NCBI GenBank assembly: GCA_024811115.1 | Contig: JAKOGH010000783.1 | Span: 396,311 to 460,310, forward strand | DNA length: 64,000 bases | Source of the DNA: Terana coerulea | Taxonomy: Eukaryota > Basidiomycota > Agaricomycetes > Polyporales > Phanerochaetaceae | Direction: 5' to 3' | Shown here: piece after piece, positions 1-11,960 of the stretch | Position numbering within the stretch: the first letter of the stretch is position 1 | Layout: the number at the start of each line of letters is the position of its first letter | Position numbers and translations under genes: made by a program | The notes under the pieces: model-generated | Told to the model about the DNA's origin: nothing | Seen by the model: the letters and a program-made list of their open reading frames with translations, nothing else | The model's database searches: none

Positions 1-149
1 TGCGAGTCACTAATCGAGATCAATCCCGAAGTCATGAAACGGTCCACGTGGTGTAGGCGCCCATGTACCAACACGACGTGACGAACTCCAAGTCCAGCGT
101 TTACCCAAACTGCACAACATCCCACAGCCAACAACCACCTGCGGCAGAC

Positions 150-1127
150 ATGGAGTCCAAACTGTCCGTGAAATCACTGCTATTTGTTATACTTTGCTCG
201 TGCTCACGCCAAATCTCCTTCGCTGTTCAACAGTAAAGCCCTTAAGGTCGTTGACCTCAAAGACATTCTCCAAAAAGCTCAAGTCGCGATGCAAGGCAAA
301 GCCAATAAACCTGATCTCATTAGCAAGATTCTCGCGTCTCCGGAAGCGTTGAAGGTCTACGAGGAAAGTTACGGTTCGTCTGCAGGTCAAAGCGCGTCCC
401 AACCAGCCCCGGTAAGTTTCGGTTGACTCGGGTATGCTGTCAGGTCTGACAATGAATGATGACGGTCGTAGAAGGACGCCAAACAAGTGTATGTAACTCT
501 TTAAAACCTTGAATTATGTTCTCACTGTATGATTCATTTAGCAACAAACAAGAACCAAGTCAGTTCAGTCAGCCATCTGCATCTGAATCAACGCAGCCGT
601 CACCAGCACCCAAACCCGTCGCCGCTCCAAGCTCCCCTCCCAAATCAGTCAGTCCCGTTTGAACCTCTCTCTGCTTATCGCTAACACCGCCGACTCTCCA
701 GGCTTCCACTGCCGTGGAGAATCCTGCAACGGCCGCCTCAGGCGATGACGATGAGCTCGCAAGGCGGAAGGCACGAGCAGCCAGATTCAACATCCCCGTC
801 GTGGAGCCGTCACAGACGAAACCGCCCAAGGCGGCTCAGACGAAGAGCGACAGACAGGCAGATAAAGGAGTTTCGGCTGACGTGAGTCCTTTCTTATTCT
901 CATCCGCTTCTGTGTAACCGACATCTCCAATCCAGGACCAGGCCAAGCTTGACGCCCGTGCAAAACGGTTTGGACTTCAAGCAACTGCATCGTCTGAACC
1001 CGCAAAGCCTGCTCCAGGCAAAGGAAACAAGCGCAGTGCGCCCCCACCAGAAGAAGTAGACGCTGAAGAGCTTGAGAGACGGAGGAAACGAGCAGAGCGC
1101 TTTGGTACGGGCACAGTTAAGGCCTGA
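150..1127 (+). CDS. THO1: SAP-domain mRNP protein, THO1/SARNP-like
   Basis: Predicted nuclear RNA-binding protein of the Tho1/SARNP family, which acts in co-transcriptional mRNP assembly and export. A 14-nt first exon (150-163) joins position 234 and gives MESKLKALKVVDLKDIL, a SAP motif that continues with KANKPDLISKILASPEALKVYEE. A low-complexity Pro/Ser/Gln linker follows. Two arginine-rich repeats close the protein: DELARRKARAARFNIP near 750-800 and ELERRRKRAERFG just before the stop, typical of the C-terminal Tho1/MOS11 domain. About five short introns are needed. The 164 donor (GTCCGT) is weaker than GTGAAA at 168, but only 164 keeps the frame. Seen: both domains and the stop. Inferred: RNA export role. 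Function assignment is by motif only. Confidence 0.8.
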
Positions 1128-1938
1128 TTACGAGGTAATCTGTGTATTGCACTTTCTCACAGCGTGCTCCTTTACTCTTGTTATGCCGTGTTTTATTGCT
1201 CTGACTATGATTGCAACCCATTTCTGTTCGCTTTGATCCACTACAAGAGTGATTTCGAGCTGTGAGTTCCTTGCCGTTACGCATCCAGGCTCTCGGAAAA
1301 CACAACCGCACAAAATTTGTGCAACCTCCCCTTGCCCATGTACAATGAATAGAGTTTCCACGCATATTCTTTGAGCCTTGCCTGGAAATATCCGCCACTC
1401 TAGAGTTGACGCAGCACCCTGACTCTGCATCTGGAGAGCCAGTGCAGTATCCTCGGTCAAGCACGTCTCGGTAGTCGGGCATGATCTCACTACGGTAAGG
1501 GAGTAACTCTTCCTTCATGCGCTACCAGTATCTGACCTGTGCTAAGTGTGCCCCTGCATGTCCAAGATATTGCTACAGACGCACGTAAACAATGCTAAAT
1601 GGCTCAAGGCGAAAGATCCTGATGTCCTTGAGTATGCGGCGGATCATCACAACCCTACAATTCGCGAACCAACTGCGCGACCTGGGCTTGTGACTCGACT
1701 GGCCAAATACATAAACGCCACAATCTCGGGGTCCACTAGCGCAACCTCCTGAGCTCTGGGCTGAGGGCACTCGATACGTGTCGCCTGGCGGTATTTATCA
1801 ATTGGTATCCATGTGAACAGCTTCGTCGTGATACGGCCTAAGCACGACTGGGTAGAGGGCAAAGGGTAGAGGGTTGGTCTCAAACCGCGACTTATAACGC
1901 GAGCGAGAAACATCCATATAACACAACGCACACTTTCC
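1128..1938. other. intergenic, no gene recognised
   Basis: About 0.8 kb between the THO1-like gene and the first PP2C gene. Open frames up to 133 codons occur on the minus strand, but they show no domain, plausible splice pattern or codon regularity. It probably holds the THO1 3' region and the PP2C promoter. Confidence 0.5.
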
Positions 1939-3296
1939 ATGACGTTTCAAGGCCAGAAAGCTGAATCCGACAACGGCTGGACTGGCCATGGGGGTCCCTG
2001 GCCGTACACCATCCTCGAGGAACCAGACCTCTCCACTCATGTCGAACGTCTCTCCGGGCATCATGTTGTTGCTGGCGTGGACGTCGTCAGCTTTCAGCCA
2101 TATCCTGCTATCGGTCACAACCAAGACCGGTATGTGGTTGAAGAATGGTCTGTCAGCGGACAGACTTGGAAGTTCTCGCGATCTTCGACGGTATGACTAT
2201 ACACGCACATGCATTCGAACAGGATCTGACATTTACTTCGAAGGGCACTGCGGCCACGAGATGGTCGACTACACCGTTCAGAACCTTCCTCGAACGCTCA
2301 AGGCGAGGCTCTTAGCATTGGTCGAGCGACTCGACGGGCACAAGTTCAAGCCTTCGGACGTCACGGACCTGCTTCGGGAAGGTATAGCGGCTTTCGATAC
2401 GCAGATCACTCAGGAGCTGCTCGACTTGTTCCCCGGAGAAGCCGAGGCCCTGGAGCGGATGTCGGATGAGGAAATTCGCGCGATCGCCGTGGTGGACGGC
2501 AAGCCTCACCCTAAGGTATCTCGTTGCATGTACGGGACGACAGCCTTGGTCGCCATCATTGACCATGAGCGTAACCTATATGTCGCGAGCCTAGGAGATT
2601 GTCAAGCTGGTAAGTCATCAGGCACTCTTACGAAAGCAGAAATTGATCAGTCTCAAGTCCTTGGTCGCAAGGAAGATGACCAATGGGTTGCCGCTTTGCT
2701 GAGCGGGTACCATAATGGCGACGATGCGGCCGAGGCGCAGCGTCTCAGAGATGAACATCCCGGAGAAGAGGAGTGCGTGCACAACAAGCGTGTCCTGGGA
2801 ACCATAGCCGTGACTAGGGGTTAGTGCACTGCAGCACATTTACAGAATCAACGACTAACGAGTTCCTAGCAATCGGAGACCAAACGTTCAAAGTGCCGAC
2901 TGTCTTTCCGAGACGCGTCTTCGGCATCGCCGATCCGTCGGTTTACATCTTGACTCGACTTCCGGTGCTGTTACCTCGTCATTTGACACCCCTTACCTTT
3001 CGAACGTCCCCGAAGTTCGACATGTTGCTCTGGCAGACATCCCACCAGAGAATGCACTGCTGATTCTGGCTAGTGATGGGTTTGTCGATGTCTCCAAAGC
3101 GCACGAGAAGCAGCTCGTGGATGTGGTACCTGGCTGGGTTGAGGTTGCGGCGAAAAACATGGACAATCGCCCTGCGCTTCAGCTCCTCCGGGATGGGATG
3201 GGTGGTGCGGATGTGAAGCAGGTTTCATTCTGGATGACGGTCGAGATGGACACTCCCTGGGCAGATGATACGACTGTGTTGGTGACAAGAGTATAG
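1939..3296 (+). CDS. PP2C-family Ser/Thr phosphatase (copy 1, one frame break)
   Basis: Predicted PPM/PP2C metal-dependent protein phosphatase of the PDP/PP2C7-like fungal type. The ATG at 1939 starts MTFQGQKAESDNGWTGHGG. Introns 2191-2243, 2610-2657 and 2820-2869 join motif I FDGHCGHE (the metal-binding DGH), the core YGTTALVAII..LYVASLGDCQAVLG, and the C-terminal motifs ASDGFVDV and WADDTTVLV. Metal-ligand aspartates are present; the family's usual DGHGG and DN are DGHCG and DD here. The frame is lost at a C4 run (2989-2992): one extra C restores LLPRHLTPPYLSNVPEV, so the lesion is a probable one-base assembly deletion. A paralogue with the same three intron positions and phases lies at 16973-18478. 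Substrate and location are unknown; a clear mitochondrial presequence was not seen. Confidence 0.85.
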
Positions 3297-3523
3297 TAAG
3301 CTGGCTAAGTACTGAGTAGTGTACTACTATAAGCACTGCAGTACGTAAGCAATGGTCTATGTAATAGCCACGTGGATGAACGGCGCGTCAAAGCACGGAT
3401 CATTTCGATCACTGATCAGTCAGCGGGGTCATCTTGCTCAGACTTGCTGAAAAGCTTGTGGTCACTTTTTGCTCGCTTTCCTTCATCTCTCTCCGTCCCC
3501 CTGCTCGCTCCCCCTCACCCAAC

Positions 3524-5106
3524 ATGTCTCTTGCAGTTGCGGACCAACCAGAGTACTCCAATAATGGCTTGTTTACCTGTATATCCTGTGCTATTGCCTT
3601 CCATGCGGCGGACGATCAGAGTAAGCTTTGGATTTCCTTTAGCTCGTTTCAACCGGCCTAACTTGAAGAATTTCAGGGGAACACTACCGTTCTGATCACC
3701 ACAGATATAACATGAAACGACGAGTTGCAGGGCTTCCGCCTGTCAGCCCGGAAACTTTCAACCAGAAGGTCTTAGAACGTAGAGCGGAGACGGCTATTAT
3801 GGTCTCGCCCAAAGGCTCTACCTGCGACGTCTGCGGGTGAGCCGTCTTTATTTGTTGTGCAACGTCGGACTCATTTTCCTGTAGTAAATCTTACACCACC
3901 GAGAATGCTTATAGAACCCACGTCAACTCGAAGAAGCACAAAGAGAATGAGCTGAAAGCAGCTCAGCGGGCCTCGCAAATGCCTGCGCCCCAAGAACCTA
4001 TTGCTATAGAGGAGGATGCTCCCATGGCATCCACCTCGGAAGTCTCAGCAGAGACCGTATCCCCTCCTGAGGCCGTCGCTGAAAATCAGGCTTCTGTTTC
4101 GCTGACGGTGGATGCCGACGCGCCTGAAGACGAGGTCAACCGTACAATCGAAGAAAAGATCGCCGCCGCCCGTTCGCGTCTACAACCAACGCAGTGCTTA
4201 TTCTGCCCCGAGGCCTCCGTCTCCCTAGAGGATAATCTGTCGCACATGTCCACCGCTCACTCATTCTTCATACCTGACGCCGAATACCTCACCGACATCC
4301 CCGGTCTCCTCACGTATCTGGGAGAAAAGGTCGCCGTCGGCAACGTTTGTATCTTCTGCAACGGCAAAGGTCGCGAGTTCCGTACTCTGGACGCTGTACG
4401 CAAGCACATGTTGGACAAGGGACACTGCAAGATCGCCTACGACTCGGAGTCCGACAGACTGGAACTATCAGATTTCTATGACTTTACCTCTTCGTATGCG
4501 GACGCCGACAAGCATCGCCGCAAGTCCAAGAAATCGAGACAGCTGAGGATCGAGGACGTTGCTGATGCCGAGTGGGAGGATGTTGACGGCGATGAGGATA
4601 TGGAAGTGGATGAAGTCGTGGAGGAGATGTCAGACGACGAGTCGGAGGCTTCTTCGGACGATCTCCCGGACAATCAGATTACCTACGGCGACTCTCATTA
4701 CGAGCTAGTCCTACCCTCTGGCGCTCGGATAGGCCACCGCAGTATGCGCCGGTACTATGCGCAGTCGTTCCGACCGCTGTACAACAAACCAGAAGATCCA
4801 GATTCTGGCCGGGCACTCGTCCGCAAGCTGCTCGGGGATAAAAACTCGGCGCTGGTCCCCCGGCAAGGAGGATTTGGCGCGTTCGGAGCAGGCACGGATG
4901 TCGTGAAGGCCCGCAACCGCGGTGAAGCGAAGGAAGCGGGCAGGCATATCAGAGAGTTCCGTGACCAGCAGCGACGAGAGCAGTTCAAGACCAAGGTCGG
5001 GTTCGTGCACAACAGCCAGAAGCATTTCCGCGATCCACTCCTTCAGGTAAGCGTTTTGAGCCATGACTTCCCTTCGTTGTTACTGACTGGCCCTACACCA
5101 CAGTGA
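3524..5106 (+). CDS. REI1: pre-60S maturation factor Rei1 / ZNF622
   Basis: Cytoplasmic C2H2 zinc-finger protein that in yeast helps release and recycle Arx1-Alb1 from pre-60S ribosomes. Exons 3524-3620, 3677-3836, 3885-5046 and 5104-5106 give an N-terminal finger (FTCISC..REHYRSDHHRYNMKRR), a second finger (CDVCGKSYTTENAYRTHVNSKKH), an acidic linker, a third and fourth finger (CLFCPEASVSLEDNLSHM and CIFCNGKGREFRTLDAVRKHM), and the conserved C-terminal part with LPSGARIGHRSMRRYYAQ and KVGFVHNSQKHFRDPLLQ. Length and order match the family. The last intron (5047-5103) leaves only the TGA stop in the final exon. In the first finger the usual SDWHR is SDHHR, which keeps the zinc-ligand His. The ATG lies in AACATGTCT and is the first in frame. 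Confidence 0.95.
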
Positions 5107-5690
5107 TGGAAGAAAGCTTTACACGATGTACGCATACGATTGGGAATAAGACGATAATAGCTCAGCGAACGAGAGTGAACTGCTCGTGGCATATATATGT
5201 GTAATCAACACACGTACGATGTAGTGGGAAGGTCAGTTCTAGGCATCATGGCAAGGTACAAGGAACACGACAGCATAATAAAGCGAGAAAAATATATGAC
5301 TCGACTGCGAGGAGGCAGGCCTTTCGATCCATATACTGTACGCTGCAGGTCTGAGAGTCGGAACGACTCGAGACATCTCTACGTTTCGGACTCAAGGCTC
5401 CATTTACCACACCGCCGCACAAAAACCATCATTGACCCGTCGAAACCGTAGTAATGAAAAGAGTTGCATATTGCATACATATGACTATGACTAAAGGTGA
5501 ATGTAGTAACCTTGGCACCGAGACTGATTTGCTCATGGTATATGTGTACAAAATTTGTACGATGAAGTGAATGGTCTGAAGGTCGATCTTGTACATCACG
5601 TAACGGTAAAGGGGAACACGACAGCATAAACCAAAACAACGCGCGGGAAGTAGATGACGAAACTCCGAAACTCCGAGAACATAGGCCCAT
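5107..5690. other. intergenic between convergent REI1 and RAX2
   Basis: AT-rich 3' regions of two convergent genes; only short open frames without any recognisable domain. It probably holds both polyadenylation regions. Confidence 0.5.
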
Positions 5691-8600
5691 CTAATAAACA
5701 TACGCTGCTGGAACAACACCTTCTTTTCCTGTCCGGGCATCTCTGGCATACCACCACCTGAAATACTAGCGTTAGTATCTGCGAGGAACTGAAGCAAATT
5801 GGATATACGTACGCAGCATCTCCGTCGTCCAGGATCTCTACCTCTTGGCCGGCAGCTAGCGGCAGTTCACCCTCACCATGACCGTCGAAGGAGTAACGCG
5901 CATGTGCAGGGCGGCTCGCCTCTTCACCTGCCATTATACCGCCAATCGCATCGCTCGGTGTCTCAGCACGAGCAAAGTTGCTCGCGTCAGGAGCGAATGG
6001 ATCTGCTGATGTCGGAGCCGCCACTTCTTTCTCGTTGTCATGAGCCGCGAAGGGGCTTGTACCGATGATAGTTGTGCGAGTCGCCGCGTTGATGTGCTCC
6101 AGGAGGGAAGACGGGCGATGCGTGACCGAATCATCGTCATCCATGTCGACCGCGTCGAACTTGTCGGCCTTCTCATCCTTGCGCGCGAAGAGCGTCCAGA
6201 GGATACCAATCAACGCGAGAAGGAACACGACGCCTGCTGCGATGGCAATGGAGATGAGAATGACAATGCCTGTTGCGAGGAAGTCTTGGGGGATATCAAG
6301 TTAGATGCGAATCAAGAGGCAAGTATATCCGCAACTCACGACGTTGGGTGAAGCTGAAGGTCGAGAACGAGTGGAACAAAGACGATACAATTCCCGGATC
6401 GCCGGAGGAGCTAGTAGAAACGATATACGGGATGATTTGCTGTCCGTCGAACAAGGCAGACGAAGCATTGCCAAAGCTGGGATCGGATAGTGCACCGGAA
6501 ATCCAAAGCATACGATCCGATTCGACGATGCTATTGGAGTCGTGAGTGTTCTGCAGGGGAACCATGACCAGCTGAGAGAAGTCGGTGCCCTTGGCAAAGC
6601 TCGAGCCTATGATAGAATGAGTGATGTCGCGGCGAGTGGAGCTCATCCATCTACGAACCGATGTTGTTCCACGACTGTCCATCCCAGAAGGAAAGGAAGG
6701 ATGACGATCCATCCGTCGACCTGTGATCATGTAAATAAGCAATCAATCGAAAACATAGAAAAAGCAAGCTTACTGTCCGGCGGCAAAGATACTGCTCGAG
6801 TTTCCGTCGTTGACTTCCATAGCGGTGACGGGCCCAGGTAACTGGCTAGAAGAGCCAACCGCAGCCCATGTAGTGTTCGCGATGATAAACTCGGCAACGT
6901 TAGCAGCAGTTCCGTCAGCGAGAGCCAGAGAGCCCGCTACCACGATGGTGTCTCGCTTGTCCTTCACATAACGTGGTCAATTATAACATCGACAGGATAA
7001 AAACATGATCTGCTACGCACCCCTGCATACGCAACCGTGGCGGCTTCACCTTGGATGCCGTTACCCAAAGGACTCCAAGACTTGCTCTGGATGTCGTAGG
7101 AGCAGACAGCGCGGCACGCCGTATTTCCGACCTCAGAGAAGCTACCCGCAACGACAAGCGTGTTGGACTGCGACGGCGATTCCGTGATGGACCTAACGAC
7201 GACATCTGAAGATCCAGAAGATCCTTGGAACGCCTCGGCACCAACTGTGTCCCACTTCTGCCCGGCCAGATCGTAAACCGCGAAGCCATTAAACGGCGTG
7301 CCCTGCACGGTAAAGGTGCCCCCAACGTACAAGGAGTCGCCTACCACGAGAAGGCTATCCACAGTGCCGTTAAGGGCGTTGCCCTGCAGAGGGGTTGCGG
7401 CGGCCGTTGTGGGATCATAGATAGCCATGTTTTGAGCCGTGGAGCCGCTGGGTGTGGTGAAGGTAAAGTTGCCGCCGAGGATGATGACCTCACGAGAGGA
7501 CGTGCTATTGAGCCAGTATGTACCCGCGAGGACGGCGGGTGCTGTTGAGGGGCAGTGGACGGAAGAGGGGCGAGCGTAGCGTCGGAGGACGCCTGACGCT
7601 TGAAGAAGTTCGTGATCTTGGGGATCCAAGCGATAGGGGACGACGAATGCGTAGTGCTGTGAGCATGTCTCTTCGATTTCGTAGCCACGGCTGTTGTAGG
7701 GTTGGCGGACACTGGGCTCTGCAACTGAACGTTCAATGGTGTCACTTGAGGAGTGCCGTTGCTGTTGCTGTTTCCGTTTTGCAGCATCACGAAGCCAGAA
7801 GCCCCGAACTTCAGAGACGCCGCCACGTTTCCAGCAATCATCTGTCCCTGCGACTGACCCTGGGCAGGGGTGGTACCGTTGCCTACGAACGTCATATGGC
7901 CGACCAAAAACCCGCCCGCGTTGACCCAAGTCTTGCTGGTAGTGTTCCACGCGGCAAAGCCGTCAGCATTGTCACCGCCGACGACTCCCGTGAAATTGCC
8001 TGCGACTAGTAGAATACCGCTCTCGTCCAAAACCAGCGATGCCACGGCGCCGTTAAGGCCAGCTTGTAGCGGGGCCCACTGGTTCGCTTGGACGTCGTAC
8101 ACGGCCACACCGGCGAGCTTGCCCTGAGTTGAAGAACTGCTGGTGTCTGTGAATGCGCCTCCAACGAAGAGGCTGTCGCCGTGGAGGATCGCGGAGGATA
8201 CAGGGCCATTCAACCCATTGTTCGATAGGGCATTGAGTTGACCGTTCTTGAATGACACGAGGTTCGACGCGCCGGAGGCTGTGCCAGAGGACAAGGTGAA
8301 CTGTCCACCGATGAAGATCTGCCCAGACGAGTGTTGGATAACTGTGCGGAGAGATGCTGCTGTCGATTGGACGTTCTGCGTGCCGATTGCAGTCAGCAAC
8401 TGGAGTCCGACCGCGTCAGAGGGAGTCAACGACGAGTTGGGCAGGACGCTGCTAGAGTTCACAGTTGCGCCCCCGTTCAACGGCCACTCCAGGAAGCCGA
8501 ACCCGGTCTGAGAGCCCAGCGCAGTCCCATTTCCAGAGCCACTTCCACTGGTTGCCGTGGAACCGGTCACGTTCGCGCTCTTCAGCACCAGCTGCACTCT

Positions 8601-10298
8601 ATCCGCCACCAACTCGTACTTCCCACCCTGACCCTGTCCCACTGGAGCATCCGCGAGTGCCATGGTAACCGTCATCGAAAAGCTGTCTGAAGTAGGCACA
8701 ACAGGACCACTGTAGACGTTGAAGGTCTGGTCTGCCGTATTCTGTTGGTTCACGACTTGGACGAAAGGCGATTGTCCACCACCGGGGAACACGGTGACTT
8801 TGACCGAGGTGCGAAGGGCGCAATCCTGGAAGTTCGTGCAGCCGGGTACCATAAGGTTGACATCGTAGATTCCAGATGCAGAGACGTATGGCATCCACGT
8901 GAACGTCGGGCCTTGGTTTGTGGGTGTACCGACATCTACATCTGAGACCAATACAGCTTGCGTGGTACCCGGAATATTCGTGTTCGCATCCTTCTCAGTC
9001 CAGGTGCGCGTCCGTGAAACCTTTGATGCGCTTGGTGCGAAGCAGGATTGTCCGTTGTCTTCAGCGATGGAGTAGGCAAATGCACCCGAAGAGAGAAGCT
9101 GCATAAGATGAAGACCGGGACTGGCTCCTTTCCACTGGTCGAGGGTGAGCTGGAACCCTGTAATATCAAGGTCGAGGTCGGTGAACAGGAAATCTTGGTA
9201 TGGGATAGATGAATCTGTAAGCAAGGGACAGGGATCCGTGCACGTCTTGTTCTGCCCAGTGGATGGATCGAGATACTGAAGAGTGCGAACTGTATTGTCT
9301 GGAATTGTCGTTACACTGCAGGGGTGATAGCCAAATTCAGTCACTACTTAGGTCAAAAGACAACTGACGAACCTGAACCCCGTCGTACCACGACCATCGA
9401 GGAAGGTGTTGCCAAGCCTGATGCCGTTGGCTGTCAAGAAGGAGAACTTGCGGGCTGTAATCACAGCTTGTGCGCCATCTTGACCAAACCAAGAGTTGCC
9501 GGGCCCATCTGCTCCAGCGGGGCATAGAATGTTGCTGACATTGTTGAAGCCGTCCTGCGAAGTTGATCCCAGCGCATCAACCTGTGCATTACCCAAAGGC
9601 ACAGGGACGAGCGAAGACGAGAATGGTGTCGCACCAGCGGAGAATGGCACGTTGGGGTTGTTCGTTCCGTTCAAGATTGTTGAGCCCTTGCCAAACGCAG
9701 TAACGAAGGAGCCGGCAAAGAATAAACTTGACTGTGAGGCGTTTGCAGTGATAGAGAACACCTCCGCGTCCGCTCCAGACAGGCCCCCAAACCCGGGTGC
9801 GCTCCAGGAGTTTGATTGGGTATTCCAAACGGCGACGGCGGAAGAAGGGGTAGCGAAGTGACCACCGAACCAGACGTTCTTCTGTGTGCCGTCGCAGTAT
9901 ATCGCATGAACTTCTCCATTAGGACCGTTCGAGCCTAGCGACGAAAAGGCGTTGGTCGAAGGGTTATAGGAGGCGACGTTGCTGGCCAACGTCCCACCAA
10001 CGGATGAGAAGTTGCCGGCGATGTAGTAGCTATCTCCCAAAGCGCATCCTGCGAAAATGCTACCGCCAGGATTTGTAGAACCTATGCGGGTGAGAGAGCC
10101 GTCATTATTGCGAGAAAGGAGTGTGGAGGTGGAAGGATCGAATGAGAGGGACGAGGAAGAGTTCGCAAACAAGTCGAGACCAGCGAATGCGCCTGCAAGC
10201 CCAACCTTGCCCATGCGGTCAAAGTCGACGAGGGGAAGGCTGGCCATGGCGAGAGTAGGACATAAGAGTAGTAGAAGAGGTGGTATCTGGCGAGTCAT
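5691..10298 (-). CDS. RAX2: Rax2-type cortical polarity protein with C-terminal SH3 domain (one frame break)
   Basis: Large (about 1,400-1,450 aa) type I membrane protein related to yeast/S. pombe Rax2, a cortical marker for cell polarity. I start at the ATG at 10298 (MTRQIPPLLLLLCPTLAMASLP, a signal peptide); upstream in-frame codons lack an ATG. The ectodomain is a long set of kelch/beta-propeller-like blocks (for example DSYYIAGNFSSVGG, GDSLFVGGAFTD, GDSLYVGGTFTV) with many NxS/T sites. One membrane span (FLATGIVILISIAIAAGVV, about 6190-6285) precedes an acidic tail. The tail ends in a full SH3 domain: ARYSFDGHGEGELPLAAGQE, VEILDDGDAA, intron, WWYARD..GVVPAAYVY. A frame break sits at a G4 run on the plus strand (7549-7552), where one extra C in the coding strand rejoins TAPSTAPAVLAGTYW. 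The SH3 end is seen; signalling role is inferred. Confidence 0.88.
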
Positions 10299-10453
10299 CG
10301 CAAGAGCAGCTGCGGCATAAGCCAAGGGGTATCTAAGACGGAGACGGTCGTCGTCGCACGCGTTCGAAGCAAACCTGAACGTTGAACACGCGACGACCGC
10401 CCAGCTTGCCGGCGCTAGTCAATTTCCATAATAAGACTCCGCCCAACCGCCAG

Positions 10454-10458
10454 AAAAA
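10454..10458 (-). terminator. Pol III T-run terminator of tRNA-Gly
   Basis: A run of five T on the minus strand about 30 nt after the tRNA 3' end, fitting an RNA polymerase III terminator. Confidence 0.6.
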
Positions 10459-10487
10459 GATGATTAGCATATACGAGCTAGCCCCCA

Positions 10488-10557
10488 TGCATTAAGGGGG
10501 AATCGAACCCCGGCGGGTCGATGGCAACGACCCAGGTTACCACTACCCCATTAATGC
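10488..10557 (-). tRNA. tRNA-Gly (anticodon GCC)
   Basis: On the minus strand the acceptor arm GCATTAA pairs with TTAATGC followed by discriminator A. The anticodon stem GGTCG/CGACC encloses the loop TTGCCAT with anticodon GCC. The T arm loop is TTCGATT and the B-box GGTTCGATTCC is intact (10499-10509). There is no intron. One oddity is a C-C mismatch at the outer pair of the T stem. Size is 70 nt with the encoded discriminator, normal for eukaryotic tRNA-Gly. CCA is not encoded. Confidence 0.92.
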
Positions 10558-10996
10558 TTTAGGGGCAGTACGTTGAAGGTTATATATTCTATAAGGAGCA
10601 ACTCAATACTCTGCACTTAAAAGCAATGAGCTGCAGCACCACCGATTAACCACCTTGCAGTGCAGCACACCCAAAGCACGCCCTGAACCGAAGCTGATGG
10701 TCGTCGTGCAATGCACATAACAATAAGTTTACACGTATATAACATCCAGATAAGATCCACATTCGCACACACGCTCAATGAAACTGTGGCTTGAACACCA
10801 AGCTCAGCTTTCATCTCCAAGGATATTTCGACTTGCCGTAGACCAGTGCAAGGACCAGTGATCACTGTATCCCGCACATGCTTGAAACACGTTCGGAGAC
10901 GCGCTGACTGTTCCATAAGCTTGCAAAGGTCACGATATATGAGAATGACAAGGCCGCCTTCCGGTTCGCTAGTGTGAACACTATACAACGGGTAGT
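10558..10996. other. intergenic, no gene recognised
   Basis: Upstream of tRNA-Gly and downstream of the next minus-strand gene. A 123-codon minus-strand frame has no domain and an implausible composition, so I do not call it. Confidence 0.45.
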
Positions 10997-11589
10997 CTAT
11001 AGACGGTCAGATTTCACAACCAATCCGCTGAGGTCCGCAGTCCTTCCGACGGGAAGCAGGTGAGCTGAATGCTGTTCAAAAGCCCTATATGATCTGTCAG
11101 TGCACATATCCTGGTAGAAACGCATCTTCAACACGTACTGAGGGTACCGATATCTGTGCACCTGCGGCCTCTTCGCATCCGTAATCGTCAGAACCTCCAT
11201 TTGCTCCTCCGCAGAGAGTAGCAAGTGCTTGAGGTTGCGCTTGCTCCACTGTTCCCGCGCGATCGAGTAGTGTTCTATAAGCCGGGATACTCGGTTGTCT
11301 TCACCGGATGCGGGCGCAAACTTGTAGAAAGCGGCAGCGCCGAGGCCGACAACGACCCAGCTAAACCAGACCTTGTTGCCGAAGCCTACGAGACGTAAGC
11401 TCAGATGGTTTTCGCAGGTAACGTTGAAGCTGGCAAGGACATACTCTCTTTGGGGTAAACGGTAGTATCTTCAGGGTGATGGTGGTGGTCATTGTGGTGT
11501 TCCTCATGCGCGGAGGTGGCGAGTGTGCGGGAGCACGAAGAGGCCAAGGCCTGCTTAGGCCTGGCGATAGCAGCCCGGAGCAAAGACAT
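10997..11589 (-). CDS. small mitochondrial inner-membrane protein, probable complex I accessory subunit
   Basis: Three exons give a protein of about 160 aa. The first (ATG at 11589) has a mitochondrial-type presequence (MSLLRAAIARPKQALASSCS) and a His-rich stretch (HEEHHNDHHHHPEDTTVYPKE). The second holds one membrane span (VWFSWVVVGLGAAAFYKFAP) and a soluble helix ending AKRPQVHRYRYPQ. The third is AFEQHSAHLLPVGRTADLSG..VKSDRL. Donors GTATGT and GTACGT and TAG acceptors fit the frame exactly. The overall plan (presequence, one span, HRYRYP motif) resembles the fungal 17.8-kDa NADH:ubiquinone oxidoreductase subunit, which I infer from memory of the family and cannot align here. Confidence 0.72.
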
Positions 11590-11960
11590 GACACCAGGGA
11601 CTGGTCAAGTTGGTTGTGGTTGAGTGAAGTACCGGCGTGTAACGCGACCCCGCCCTGTTCCTGCTCGGGATGTTTACGTAATCAGACCACCTCAAAGACC
11701 AGTTAGAAGCGAACGATTGAGCACCCCGACCACCACCACAGTTGTTACGACTGGCCTCCTGGACCGCAACATCTACTCAAACATTCATTGCATGCCACCA
11801 ACGGAGCCGGTTCTCCCCTAACAGATATTTACGATTCGCATTACGACGCCTATAGTCCAAGGTCGACGTCCGCACACGCCACACAAGCAAACTCAACTGA
11901 ACAATCACGCTACGACTATACAATATCTGCATACGATAATTTTATTCCTACAACAGTACT
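11590..11960. other. divergent promoter region
   Basis: About 370 nt between divergent starts at 11589 (-) and 11961 (+). No RNA gene or repeat is seen; the spacer probably carries both promoters. Confidence 0.45.

Noticed and set aside
10617..10988. 123-codon minus-strand frame downstream of the complex I-like gene
   Set aside because: No domain, no splice link and Cys-rich random composition.
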